This document shows, piece after piece, positions 36,562-45,300 of a stretch of DNA of 64,000 nucleotides. The position numbers and the translations under genes are program-made. Each line of letters begins with the position of its first letter. Position 1 is the first letter of the stretch. Under the pieces are notes generated by a model, which made no database searches, had not been told where the DNA came from, and saw only the letters and a list, made by a program, of their open reading frames with translations. The stretch lies in contig JBBDYF010000255.1 of NCBI GenBank assembly GCA_040901775.1, positions 1 to 64,000 of the forward strand, given 5' to 3'. The stretch comes from CAYLLN01 sp040901775 (GTDB lineage Bacteria > Planctomycetota > Planctomycetia > Pirellulales > Pirellulaceae).

Positions 36562-37650
36562 ATGACGATCGGTTTCGGCATTATAGGTTGCGGCATGATT
36601 TCGCGGTTTCACGGCAAGGCGGTCGCCGACATTCGCGGGGCCAAGGTCGTCGCCTGCTTCGACGCTTTCCCCGCCTCCGCCGACAAACTGGCCGCCGAAG
36701 TCGGCTGCACCGCATATCGCGATTTGGACGAGATGCTGGCCGATCCGGCCGTCGAGGTGGTGACGATCTGCACCCCCAGCGGCTTGCACATGGAGCCGGC
36801 GATAGCCGCGGCCAAGGCGGGCAAGCATGTGATCGTGGAAAAGCCACTCGACATTACGCTCAAGCGCTGCGATGCGATGATCGCCGCCTGCGCGAAGGCG
36901 GGGGTCGTGCTGTCCCCCATTTTTCCCTCGCGGTTTCACGAATCGTCGCAGCTTTTGAAGGCCGCCATCGACAAAGGGCGGTTCGGCAAATTGACGATGG
37001 GAGACGCCTACGTCAAGTGGTTCCGCACGCAGGAGTATTACGACAGCGGCGCGTGGCGCGGCACCTGGAAGCTCGACGGCGGCGGCGCCCTGATGAACCA
37101 GGCCGTGCATAGCGTCGATCTGCTGTTGTGGTTTATGGGGCCGGCCGTTGAGGTGTCGGCCTATACCAGCACGCTCGCCCACCAGCGGATCGAGGTGGAG
37201 GATGTGGCGGTGGCGACCGTCAAGTTTGCCAACGGCGCGCTGGGGACCATCGAGGCGAGCACGGCGACCTGGCCCGGCGAGCTGAAACGGATCGAGATCA
37301 GCGGCAATGCCGGCAGCGCGGTCGTGCGCGAAGAAGATTTGGCGGTTTGGCGATTCGCCAAGGAAAACAAGAACGACGAGGCCATTCGCCAGCGGATGGC
37401 GGGCCGCACGCACACCGGCGGCGGCGCGGCCGATCCCCAGGCAATCGGCCATCACGGGCACACACTGCAGTTTCAGGACGTGCTGGCCGCCATCAAAAAG
37501 GGAAAGCAGCCGCTGATCGACGGCCCCGAAGGCCGCAAGGCGGTCGAGCTGATTCTGGCGATCTACAAATCGGCCGAGATCGGCAAGCCGGTCAAGCTGC
37601 CGCTGGCGAGCGACCCCGCCCTCAAGGCCCGCGCGGCAGGAAAGAAGTAA
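36562..37650 (+). CDS. Gfo/Idh/MocA-family oxidoreductase
   Basis: A 362-residue NAD(P)-dependent oxidoreductase. TAGGAGGCGG lies 9 bases before the ATG. N-terminal Rossmann fold: IGFGIIGCGMISRFHGKAVADI; the family E-K-P in HVIVEKPLDITLKRCD with the catalytic-site region GGGALMNQAVHSVDLLLWFMGP downstream. The long C-terminal half (about 140-330) is the GFO/IDH/MocA C-terminal beta-sheet. Substrates vary (sugars, inositol, dehydrogenated sugars); proximity to rhamnulokinase suggests sugar metabolism, but this is inference. The stop is followed within 2 bp by the REP array. A second paralogue lies at 38797-39843 on the other strand. Confidence 0.92.
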   Translation: MTIGFGIIGCGMISRFHGKAVADIRGAKVVACFDAFPASADKLAAEVGCTAYRDLDEMLADPAVEVVTICTPSGLHMEPAIAAAKAGKHVIVEKPLDITLKRCDAMIAACAKAGVVLSPIFPSRFHESSQLLKAAIDKGRFGKLTMGDAYVKWFRTQEYYDSGAWRGTWKLDGGGALMNQAVHSVDLLLWFMGPAVEVSAYTSTLAHQRIEVEDVAVATVKFANGALGTIEASTATWPGELKRIEISGNAGSAVVREEDLAVWRFAKENKNDEAIRQRMAGRTHTGGGAADPQAIGHHGHTLQFQDVLAAIKKGKQPLIDGPEGRKAVELILAIYKSAEIGKPVKLPLASDPALKARAAGKK

Positions 37651-37652
37651 TA

Positions 37653-38080
37653 CTAACCCGAAGCGTCAGCGAGGAAATCCGAGCATACTAACCCGAAGCG
37701 TCAGCGAGGGACTTGGNNNNNNNNNNNNNNNNNNNNNNNNNNNNNNNNNNNNNNNNNNNNNNNNNNNNNNNNNNNNNNNNNNNNNNNNNNNNNNNNNNNN
37801 NNNNNNNNNNNNNNNNGAGGAAATCCGAGCATACTAACCCGAAGCGTCAGCGAGGGACTTGGAACCGCCCGCAGCGTCAGCGAGGAAATCCGAGCATACT
37901 AACCCGAAGCGTCAGCGAGGGACTTGGAACCGCCCGAAGCGTCAGCGAGGGACTTGGAACCGCCCGAAGCGTCAGCGAGGGACTTGGAACCGCCCGCAGC
38001 GTCAGCGAGGGATCCGCAAATACTAACCCGAAGCGTCAGCGAGGGACTTGGAACCGCCCGCGCTTCCAGCGAGGTGAATC
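37653..38080. repeat. REP-A tandem array, left side of RAYT 1
   Basis: Seen outside the N gap: nine full copies of a unit whose core is AACCCGAAGCGTCAGCGAGG (two left of the gap, seven right), many in a 30-bp tandem form with GGACTTGGAACCGCCCG between cores. The core is imperfectly palindromic (CCC/GGG ends, GC/GC inside). The array begins two bases after the previous gene's stop. The last, diverged unit ends GCGAGGTGAATC just before the ATG of RAYT 1 at 38081. The REP-A element recurs in opposite orientation on the right of the RAYT. Confidence 0.9.
37717..37816. other. Assembly gap of 100 N
   Basis: Exactly 100 Ns, the usual placeholder length, inside the REP-A array. The true number of repeat units is therefore unknown. 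Confidence 0.98.
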
Positions 38081-38605
38081 ATGCGTGGCCGTGAAAACGA
38101 AGCCCCCATGCCAGACCCCTTGGCGTATTTTCTGACGTGGGTGACCTACGGCGCCTGGCTACCGGGCGACGAGCGAGGCTGGGTCGAGTATCGACACGGC
38201 TGGCGACTTCCCCATTCGATTCTGGAATTGGAATCCGCAGCCAGGATGACGGAAGACGCCTGTCGTCTGGACCACGAGCAGCGCCGTCACGTCGAACGGC
38301 AAGTTGCCGAGACCTGCCAGTTTCGCGGCTGGCACTTACACGCCGTCAATTGCCGCAGCAATCACATGCATGTTGTCATCACGGCCGGGCAGCGTCCTGA
38401 GCAGGTCCGTAGTCAGTTAAAAGCCTGGTGTACGCGGTGCTTGAAGCAAGAAGAAATGCGGCGTTTAGGCATCCGCGACGAAACCCTGGTGCGCCAGAAC
38501 TGGTGGGCAGAGCGCGGCAGTCAACGATACATCAACGACGACGCAGGCTTGGAAGGCGCAACTCTTTACGTGCGAGATGCACAGGATAGAGCGCACCTCA
38601 AATGA
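38081..38605 (+). CDS. RAYT 1: REP-associated tyrosine transposase
   Basis: A 174-residue Y1 transposase of the IS200/IS605-related REP-associated group. Landmarks: YFLTWVTYGAWLPGDERGWV at the N-terminus, HAVNCRSNHMHVVITA containing the metal-binding His-x-His, then LKAWCTRCLK and WWAERGSQRYINDDAGLEG. The nucleophilic Tyr is probably the one in QRYIND or in the nearby TLYV. These enzymes bind and cleave REP hairpins as single-stranded DNA. It is flanked by inverted REP-A clusters (37653-38080 and 38635-38790), so it is a complete REPtron. Its AGGTG ribosome site lies inside the final REP unit. Confidence 0.9.
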   Translation: MRGRENEAPMPDPLAYFLTWVTYGAWLPGDERGWVEYRHGWRLPHSILELESAARMTEDACRLDHEQRRHVERQVAETCQFRGWHLHAVNCRSNHMHVVITAGQRPEQVRSQLKAWCTRCLKQEEMRRLGIRDETLVRQNWWAERGSQRYINDDAGLEGATLYVRDAQDRAHLK

Positions 38606-38634
38606 CGTTGAAACACCGGTGCGCTAGCGATTGA

Positions 38635-38790
38635 GTCCCTTGCTGACGCTTCGGGTTAATTTGAGGAAGTCCCTCGCTGACGCTTCGGGTTAATTTGAGG
38701 AAGTCCCTCGCTGACGCTTCGGGTTGGTATAGGGAGTATCATCGCCAACCCGTGACCAAGGACATTGTCCCTCGCTGACGCTTCGGGTTG
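38635..38790. repeat. REP-A cluster, right side of RAYT 1 (reverse orientation)
   Basis: Four copies of CCTCGCTGACGCTTCGGGTT-type sequence start near 38635, 38669, 38703 and 38767, in the reverse orientation to the left array. Spacing is 34 bases for the first three. The last ends just before the Gfo/Idh/MocA gene's 3' end at 38797. Confidence 0.9.
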
Positions 38791-38796
38791 GTGTGG

Positions 38797-39843
38797 TTAG
38801 ATCTTCACCGTCTTGCCGCAGCGAACCGCTTGCGTTTGCTTGTGGCAGATCGCGATGGCGTCGCGGGCCAGTTCGCCCGAAAGCAACGGCGACGGCTCGC
38901 CCGACGCGATCGACCGGGCGACCTCCTTCGCCTCGGCGTCGAAGGCCAGCAGCATCGGGTCTCCTGCCGGCATTTTCGGCTGCTCGGCCTTGCCCTTATT
39001 GTCGAGCAGCGTCAACGGCGTGATTTGCAGCTTGCCGCCGGCCATGACCGCCAGGTCGAAATAGAGCGTCGCTTTTTCCAGGTGGATCTCGAAGCCGTGG
39101 GTGAAGGGGCGGCCTTGCTGGTTGACGACGCCGCTGGTCGAACTGACCACCAGCGAAGCATCGGCAAACTGGAACTGGCTGACGCAATACTCGACGACGT
39201 CTTTCCGCATTCGTCCCTGGCTAGTGACGCCCTGCGGCATGCCGAACAAGAGGCGAATGAAATGCGCATCGTGAACGTGCAGATCGACCAGCGGTCCCCC
39301 CACGGCGGCCGGATTGAAAAAGTCTTTGAGCCAGAGCGGGTCGGAAATGACCCGCTTGAAGTGGCCGCCCAAGAGCTTGCCGTACTTGCCGCTGGCAATC
39401 GCCTGGCGGGCGAAAGCATACTCGGGCAAGAGCGGCAGGTTGTGCCCCACCAGGATTTGCTTGCCCACCTTGTCGGCCGCCCGCACCATTTTGTCGCAAT
39501 CGGCGACGGTCAATGCCATCGGCTTCTCGACAAACACATGCTTGCCCGCCCGCAGCGCGGCCAGCGCCGCCTCGCAGTGCGAATGCGGCGGCAGGCAAAT
39601 ATCGACCAGATCGACCGACGGATCGCCCAGCATTCCCGCCAGGTCCGAATACTTTTTCACGCCGGCCAGATCGACCTCTTCGCCCGGCGGGCCAAAGTTT
39701 CCTTGAATGCCGCGCCAGTCGCCGGCCAACTTTTTGGGATCGCGCGTGGCGATCGCCGCCACCTTGATCCCCCGCGCCTTGCGGTAAGCGCGATAGTGAA
39801 TCCAGCCCATGAAGCCGATACCGGCAATGCCAACGCGAAGCAT
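38797..39843 (-). CDS. Gfo/Idh/MocA-family oxidoreductase
   Basis: A 348-residue NAD(P)-dependent oxidoreductase; start is the ATG at 39841-39843, because the few upstream residues in frame lack the fold. Nucleotide-binding GIAGIGFMGWIHYRAYRK, then HVFVEKPMALTVADCDKM (the E-K-P motif), and the region GGPLVDLHVHDAHFIRLLFG carrying catalytic His residues (L-H-V-H-D). It differs clearly from the paralogue at 36562-37650. The C-terminal third (SGEPSPLLSGELARDAIAICHKQTQAV) is the typical ending. Its 3' end is only 6 bp from the REP-A cluster. Substrate unknown; neighbours include rhamnulokinase. Confidence 0.92.
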   Translation of the reverse strand: MLRVGIAGIGFMGWIHYRAYRKARGIKVAAIATRDPKKLAGDWRGIQGNFGPPGEEVDLAGVKKYSDLAGMLGDPSVDLVDICLPPHSHCEAALAALRAGKHVFVEKPMALTVADCDKMVRAADKVGKQILVGHNLPLLPEYAFARQAIASGKYGKLLGGHFKRVISDPLWLKDFFNPAAVGGPLVDLHVHDAHFIRLLFGMPQGVTSQGRMRKDVVEYCVSQFQFADASLVVSSTSGVVNQQGRPFTHGFEIHLEKATLYFDLAVMAGGKLQITPLTLLDNKGKAEQPKMPAGDPMLLAFDAEAKEVARSIASGEPSPLLSGELARDAIAICHKQTQAVRCGKTVKI

Positions 39844-39902
39844 GTTGCAACTCTCGAGATGGATGAAAATGAACACCGTCGTGACAGGCGAACCGCCAGC
39901 AT

Positions 39903-40104
39903 CTTAACGCAAAGATGCAAAGGCGCAGGGATACGCAAAGAAGGAAAGACCGCGGATGACGCGGAGAACGCGGATGAGGAGAGATAGGGAGAAATGCGAA
40001 GCCTACTACTTATCCGCGCTATTGGTGATCCGCGGTTCGGTTCGTCGTCTTTCTCTGCGGTCTTTGCGCCTTCGCGGCTTTGCGTTGAGAAATTCGACGT
40101 CCGC
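39903..40104. repeat. Inverted CGCAAAG/CTTTGCG repeat in the rhaB-oxidoreductase gap
   Basis: Left arm (39905-39960) has AACGCAAAGATGCAAAGGCG and ACGCAAAGAAGG; right arm (40051-40096) has GGTCTTTGCGCCTTCGCGGC and TTTGCGTTGAG. Between is GACGCGGAGAACGCGGATGA-type sequence. A related stretch lies at 25914-25946. It may form a large imperfect hairpin between two minus-strand genes. Confidence 0.55.
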
Positions 40105-40117
40105 CAATTAACTACCT

Positions 40118-41617
40118 CTACCCCCGCACCAGCTTTTCAAACCGCGCGTTCGCGTCGCTCCAGGCTTGCGGCAGCTTGGGGCGGAATTCCTGCACGGCGA
40201 AGCTGTTGCGAATGATCTCGCGGGCCTGGGCGATGCTGCCGATCGCGCCCTGGGCGACGGCCTGCATCATCAGGTTGCCGATCGCCGTCGCCTCGACCGG
40301 GCCGGCGACGACGCGGCGGTTGGTGGCGTCGGCCGTCATCTGGCAGAGCAGCCGATTCTGCGTCCCGCCGCCGACAATGTGGATCGTCTCGATGCGGCCC
40401 CCCACCAGCTCTTCCAGATAACTCAGCACCATCCGGTACCGCAGGGCCAGGCTTTCGAGAGCCGCTCGGATCACCGCTCCTTCGCTTTGCGGCACGGTCT
40501 GCCCCGTTTTGGCGCAATAATCGCGGATCGCCACCGGCATGTCTGGCGGGGCGACGAACGACGGATCGTCGGTATTGACCAGCGACAACAGGGGGGGCGT
40601 TTCGCTTGCCCGGCGGGTCAGTTCTTCCCAGCCGTACTCAAAGCCCGACTGTTTCCAAACCCTGCGGCACTCTTGAACGAGCCACAAACCGGTAATGTTC
40701 TTGAGCAGCCGAGTCGTGCCGCCGACCCCTCCTTCGTTGGTAAAATTCAGCTCGTAGCAGCGATCGTTGATGATCGGCTGGGGCGTCTCGACCCCCATCA
40801 GCGACCAGGTGCCGCTGCTGATGTAGCACCAATCGGGGCGCTCGCCCGGCCTGCTGACGGCGGGAACGGCAGCGACGGCACTCGCCGTGTCGTGAGTGCC
40901 GGGCAGGATCACCTCGACACCTGCCAGGTCGGTCTCGTCGGCCACGCCCGCTTGAATCTTTCCGAGTCGCGTGCCGGGAGGGACAACTTGCCCGAGAATA
41001 TGCGCCGGCAGGCCAAACTTAGCGAGCAGATCGGTCGCCCACGCGCCGGACTTGGGGTTCAAACATTGCGTGGTCGAGGCGTTGGTCGCTTCGTTGGCCT
41101 TGATGCCCGTCAGCAGCCAGTGGAATAGGTCGGGCATCAGCAACAGCGACTCGGCCGCGTCCAACAGTGGCGAATCTTGCAGCTTCATCGCCAGCAGTTG
41201 ATACAGCGAGTTGAACTCCATGAACTGCAGGCCGGTCGCGGCGAAAATCTCTTTCCGCGGGACAATGGCAAACGCCTCGTCGAAGATGCCGGCGGTGCGG
41301 CGGTCGCGATAGTGGTAGGGATTGCCCAGGATTTCGTCGTGGCGTCCCAAGAGGCCGAAATCGACCCCCCAGGTATCGACGCCGACGCTCGTGACCCGCC
41401 CCGAATACAACTTGCCGGCTGCTCGCAGGCCGCGCACTACGTGCTGCCACTGGTTGAGCAAATCCCACTGCATGCGGCCGGCAATGGCCACGCCCCCATT
41501 GTCGAAGCGATAGACCTCTTCGAGCGCGAGCTGGCTGCCGTCGAACAAGCCGGCGACGACGCGGCCGCTCGACGCGCCAAGATCGACGGCCAGGAAAACT
41601 TGGGAGGTAGCGGGCAT
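40118..41617 (-). CDS. rhaB: Rhamnulokinase
   Basis: A 499-residue FGGY-family carbohydrate kinase phosphorylating L-rhamnulose at C1 with ATP, the second step of L-rhamnose breakdown after isomerisation. Phosphate-1 motif VFLAVDLGASSGRVVAGLFDG at the N-terminus, then RMQWDLLNQW, GVDTWGVDFGLL, and a rhamnulokinase-like C-terminal part (IHIVGGGTQNRLLCQMTADATNRRVVAGPVEATAIGN). The GxSGxR variation AGAS is typical for RhaB rather than XylB or GlpK. No rhamnose isomerase or aldolase gene lies in the window. Its product would be cleaved to lactaldehyde and DHAP, the substrate type that planctomycete BMCs process. Confidence 0.95.
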   Translation of the reverse strand: MPATSQVFLAVDLGASSGRVVAGLFDGSQLALEEVYRFDNGGVAIAGRMQWDLLNQWQHVVRGLRAAGKLYSGRVTSVGVDTWGVDFGLLGRHDEILGNPYHYRDRRTAGIFDEAFAIVPRKEIFAATGLQFMEFNSLYQLLAMKLQDSPLLDAAESLLLMPDLFHWLLTGIKANEATNASTTQCLNPKSGAWATDLLAKFGLPAHILGQVVPPGTRLGKIQAGVADETDLAGVEVILPGTHDTASAVAAVPAVSRPGERPDWCYISSGTWSLMGVETPQPIINDRCYELNFTNEGGVGGTTRLLKNITGLWLVQECRRVWKQSGFEYGWEELTRRASETPPLLSLVNTDDPSFVAPPDMPVAIRDYCAKTGQTVPQSEGAVIRAALESLALRYRMVLSYLEELVGGRIETIHIVGGGTQNRLLCQMTADATNRRVVAGPVEATAIGNLMMQAVAQGAIGSIAQAREIIRNSFAVQEFRPKLPQAWSDANARFEKLVRG

Positions 41618-41637
41618 AGGTCGTGGGCTCGTGCGTT

Positions 41638-41660
41638 GTGGGGCAGGCGTCTCGCCTGCC
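41638..41660 (+). repeat. REP-B unit, left side of RAYT 2
   Basis: GTGG then GGCAGGCG-TCT-CGCCTGCC, a perfect 8-bp hairpin with a three-base loop. The tetranucleotide in front (GTGG) recalls the GTAG head of enterobacterial REPs. It lies between rhaB and RAYT 2 and is the mirror of 42381-42403 on the other side. Confidence 0.85.
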
Positions 41661-41690
41661 GTAAATCAATCCTGGGTGACGAGCGTCGAG

Positions 41691-42326
41691 TCAACACGAC
41701 TTCCGGTCGTAGGCGGACGAGTATGGCCAGGCTTGCCTCGTCGGGCACAGCCCTGCTTTCACGGGATTCAACTCGATGTAATCGAAGATCCGTTCCAACT
41801 CGTCCTCGTCACGCACGCAGTGGTCATACGATTCATCTTGCCAGAAAACTCCCGCTCTTCCCAGCACGGCATTGCACTCGTGCGCCGTATAGCTCTTGAT
41901 GCTTTGCATGATGACCTCTCTTGGCGATTTGTTTTTGCCCAACGTCGAACTCCACGGGGCAAGCGGGCGAAACAGCCAATGGAAATGGCTGGGCATGACG
42001 ACAAAGGCAATCAGCTCGTATCTCGATTGATGAAAATAGTTCAGCGAACGGGCCACGATGTCGGCAAGTTCGGGACGCTCCAAGTGACGAACCGCGGCCT
42101 GAGTGTCGAGCCAGTTCTCCTGCTCCACAAACGTTTTTTTCCAGACGTACTCCTTCCACTCGAGCGAACAATCTTGCGGTCGGTTGGAAAGTAACTGCTC
42201 CCGAAGCTCGCGAATTTTCGCCAGACCTTGGGCCGGGATGCTTCCGGCAAGGCAACTGGTGACGAAATACGTAGCGCCGGGATAATCCCAGTGCGGCAGC
42301 CGGCGGCGGCGAAATTGCTCCTGCAT
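41691..42326 (-). CDS. RAYT 2: REP-associated tyrosine transposase
   Basis: A 211-residue Y1-type transposase from ATG (complement 42324-42326); a TTG 12 bases further out is an alternative. Blocks: YFVTSCLAGSIPAQ; VVMPSHFHWLFRP with the metal His-x-His; SIKSYTAHECNAVL; FWQDESYDHCVRDEDELERI; DYIELNPVKAGL. These are canonical RAYT signatures, distinct in sequence from RAYT 1. It is flanked by single REP-B units in inverted orientation (41638-41660 and 42381-42403) and a decayed unit at 42332-42352. More copies of the same REP lie inside the next gene, so this element has spread locally. It sits between rhaB and the large dehydrogenase gene. Confidence 0.93.
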   Translation of the reverse strand: MQEQFRRRRLPHWDYPGATYFVTSCLAGSIPAQGLAKIRELREQLLSNRPQDCSLEWKEYVWKKTFVEQENWLDTQAAVRHLERPELADIVARSLNYFHQSRYELIAFVVMPSHFHWLFRPLAPWSSTLGKNKSPREVIMQSIKSYTAHECNAVLGRAGVFWQDESYDHCVRDEDELERIFDYIELNPVKAGLCPTRQAWPYSSAYDRKSC

Positions 42327-42331
42327 CTTTC

Positions 42332-42352
42332 GTGGCAAGCGTGTCGCTTGTC
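42332..42352. repeat. Decayed REP-B-like hairpin upstream of RAYT 2
   Basis: GTGG-CAAGCGTG-TCGCTTG-TC, a diverged form of the GTGG-plus-hairpin unit, 6 bp upstream of the RAYT 2 start. Confidence 0.5.
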
Positions 42353-42374
42353 TTTTCCGCGAAACAAGAAGTAG

Positions 42375-45300
42375 CTATTTGGCAGGCGGGACGCCTGCCC
42401 CACGCGTTTGCTCAAAATAGAACACGCCCCGCTTGTTGGCGACGATCACGTCCAACAGGCCGTCGGCGTTCATGTCGTGGACCTCGAACTGGGTGCCCAC
42501 GCCGCTGTCGGCGTCGAACTCGTGCTTGGTCCACCGTGGGGTAGGCGTCTCGCCTGCCGTCCGCGATAGCTCGTACCAGGCAATCGTCGCCGGTTCGTCC
42601 TCGCCGGGGTCGCGGCCGTTGTGGGCATAGAACCGCTTGCCCGTCACCAGGTCCGGCAAGCCGTCGCCGTTGATGTCGGCCAGGATCAGGGCGTGCGTCT
42701 GGGCAATCGAGTCGTCGATCTTGTGCGTCTTCCACTCGTCGCCGTTCTGTTCGTACCACCAGATGCCGCGCTTGTGGGCCGAGCTGCCGACGACGTCGTT
42801 ATCGCCGTCGCCGTCGAAATCGAAGACGTACATCTGCGCCTGGGCCTCGCCGAAGGGGGCGGCGTGGAAGGGCCAAGGCTGCTCTACTGCTTGGCCTGCC
42901 GCGGAGTGGCGGCCCACATTTTCCCACCAGCCATTGGGCACGATCGCGTCGTTCTTGCCATCCTTGTTGATGTCGCCGACACCCAGGCCGTGATAGAACT
43001 TCTGCACGTTCACGTCGCCGGGGGCCGAAATCGGAGTTCCCTTCCATTCGAGCAGCGGGTTGGCCTGCGGCCGGGCGAGCGACAGCCGATTGGCCGCATC
43101 GCCATAAACCAACTCGCGGCGGCCGTCGCCGTCGGTATCCACGTACAGCGGGCTCTCGTCGTTCGTCTGCGGCACGACGACGTTGCGCTTCCACGGCTCC
43201 TTCGACGCGTGCCCCGGATTCTGGAACCACCAGGTTTGCTTGCCGGGAAAATCGACCACCACCAGATCTTGCCGGCCGTCGCCATCGACATCTTCGGCCC
43301 AGTTCATGAACGTGTCGCCGTAGGTCTTGATGTCGAAGCTGTTCGGTTTCTCGCCGATCAGGTGCATGGTCCAGGCGGAAGGGCTAGGGCTGGGGGCTAG
43401 GGCAGGAGATCCCTCGCTGACGCTTCGGGTTGGTGTGCCTGGATTCTCGTACCACACGCTCCCCGCCGAAATGTCCAGCAGCCCGTCGTTGTTGAAATCG
43501 CCCATGCCGACTCCTTCGCTACGGAAGGCCCGGTCGAGCGTCGTCTTTTTGAAGCTCACATTCGCGGAAGCGCCTTCAGCCGGTGGCTTGCTGACCGGAT
43601 ACGGCAGCGCGGGGACGTGCGACGGCAGCAGCGTCAGCTTGAGGTTCTTATAGCGAACCTCGGTCTTGCCCCCCGAGTGCAGTTGCAGGCCGATCACGCC
43701 GCGAAGGGCCGCCTCGGGATCGTCCCGATCGACGCACAGGTTGCCGTTGATCCAGGTTCGCACCCGGCTGCCGGCGGCGACGATCTCGTAACGGTTCCAT
43801 TCCCCTTTTTTGACGGATTGCTCCCCTCCTTTGGCCTCCAAGAGCGCCCGGCCGTGCTCTTCGTACAGCTTGCCCCACCAGCCGGGACCGATGTCGGCCT
43901 GGTAGCCGCGCATCTCGCCGCCTGCGATCGGCTGGCTGCGAATCTGGATGCCGCTGTTCCCTTCGTCGCCGACCAGCTTCACGTCGAGCTCCAGACGGAA
44001 GTCGCCGAGCGAGAGCTCGCTAATTAAGAACTCGTTCTTGGCCAGCCCATCGGTTTTGCCGACGATTTCGCCTTCACTGACGCTCCACAGCTTCGCATCG
44101 CCGACCCAGCCGGCGAGTGACTTGCCGTCGAAGAACGTGCTTACATTGTCGGCGGTGGCCTGCATGGGCGTTTGCCCGCCGGCCGACAGGTAGGCGACCA
44201 GCGAGCGGATTTCGTGCGGGCCGAACAGGGCAAGCTGATTGTCGGGCATCATCGACTTTTCGCTCTGTTTGCTGGCCATAATCTCGGCCTTGGGCACCAC
44301 GATCGTCTCGTTTTGCGTTTGCAGCGTCAGCGAGTCGGCGGTTTCTTCCTTGCGGATACCGGTCACTATCCGGCCATCTTCCAATTGCACCACCAGCGGC
44401 TGGTACTCTTTGGCCATCACGGCGCTCGGATCGACGATGTTCGAGAGTAGATAATCGAGGTTCGACCGGTTCGAGCCGGTCAGGTCGGGGCCGACCTTGG
44501 CCCCGGTGCCAAACAGCGTGTGGCAAACCTGGCAGGTCTTGGCATAGACGGCCCTGCCCAGTTCGAGAGAGGGCTGGCGTGGGGCAGGCGTCTCGCCTGC
44601 CGAAGTCAGAACGAGCCGCTTGTACTCTTCGATCTGTTTTTTCAGGTCCTCCGGCGTGCTGCGAACGACGCCCCACACTTGCTCGATTCGCTTGTTGAGC
44701 GCCTCGTCGCCGAGGTTCCGCAGGTTGGTCACCAAGTCAGCCGTCAGGTGATTGGCGGGCACCTTGCCGCCGGCTACGGCGTCGAGCAAAGCCGTGGCAA
44801 AGGCCGGCCGGCTGGTGAGTGTCGCCAGGGCGTCGCGCCGCTCGGCGGCAGACAGGTCGGCATAGACATCGAGGATGGCAGCGGGGATTTTGGCATCGTC
44901 GAACGAAGCGAGGCCGCGAAGCGCCTCGGGACGTAATTCTGTTGAGCGGAGCAGTTTGAGTAATGCCGGCAAGTGAGCCCGAGATTGGGCCTGGGCCAAC
45001 GTCTGAATCGCGCCGCGGCGGAAGTTCATCGCCGCTTTCGGATCGAGGATCATCGCCGCCAACGATTCGATGGCCTTGGCGTTGCCGAAATTGACCGATA
45101 GCACCGCCGACTGGTAACGAACCTCCAGGTTCTCGGTCTTGGCCAGTTCGGCGGCGACCGGCTGCCAAGCCTGGGGCGCGGTGGCTCTCTTGCGTCCCTT
45201 CAGCGATTCGTTCATCCCGCGGAGGAAAGTGAGCCGCGTGGCATCGTCCTTGGCGTTCTTCAGCCCGTCGAGCAGTAGCGCCAGCGACTTCTCGGGATCG

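Noticed and set aside
37653..38080. CRISPR-like array (about 30-bp period)
   Set aside because: The whole unit including its spacers is repeated, spacers are not unique, and no cas genes are present. It is a REP array tied to a RAYT.
37713..38135. 140-residue frame running through the N gap
   Set aside because: It consists of translated REP units (LTRSVSEG) and undefined residues. No gene.
39512..39767. Small plus-strand frames opposite the second Gfo/Idh gene
   Set aside because: Arg/Pro/Ala-rich shadows of a well-defined oxidoreductase gene.
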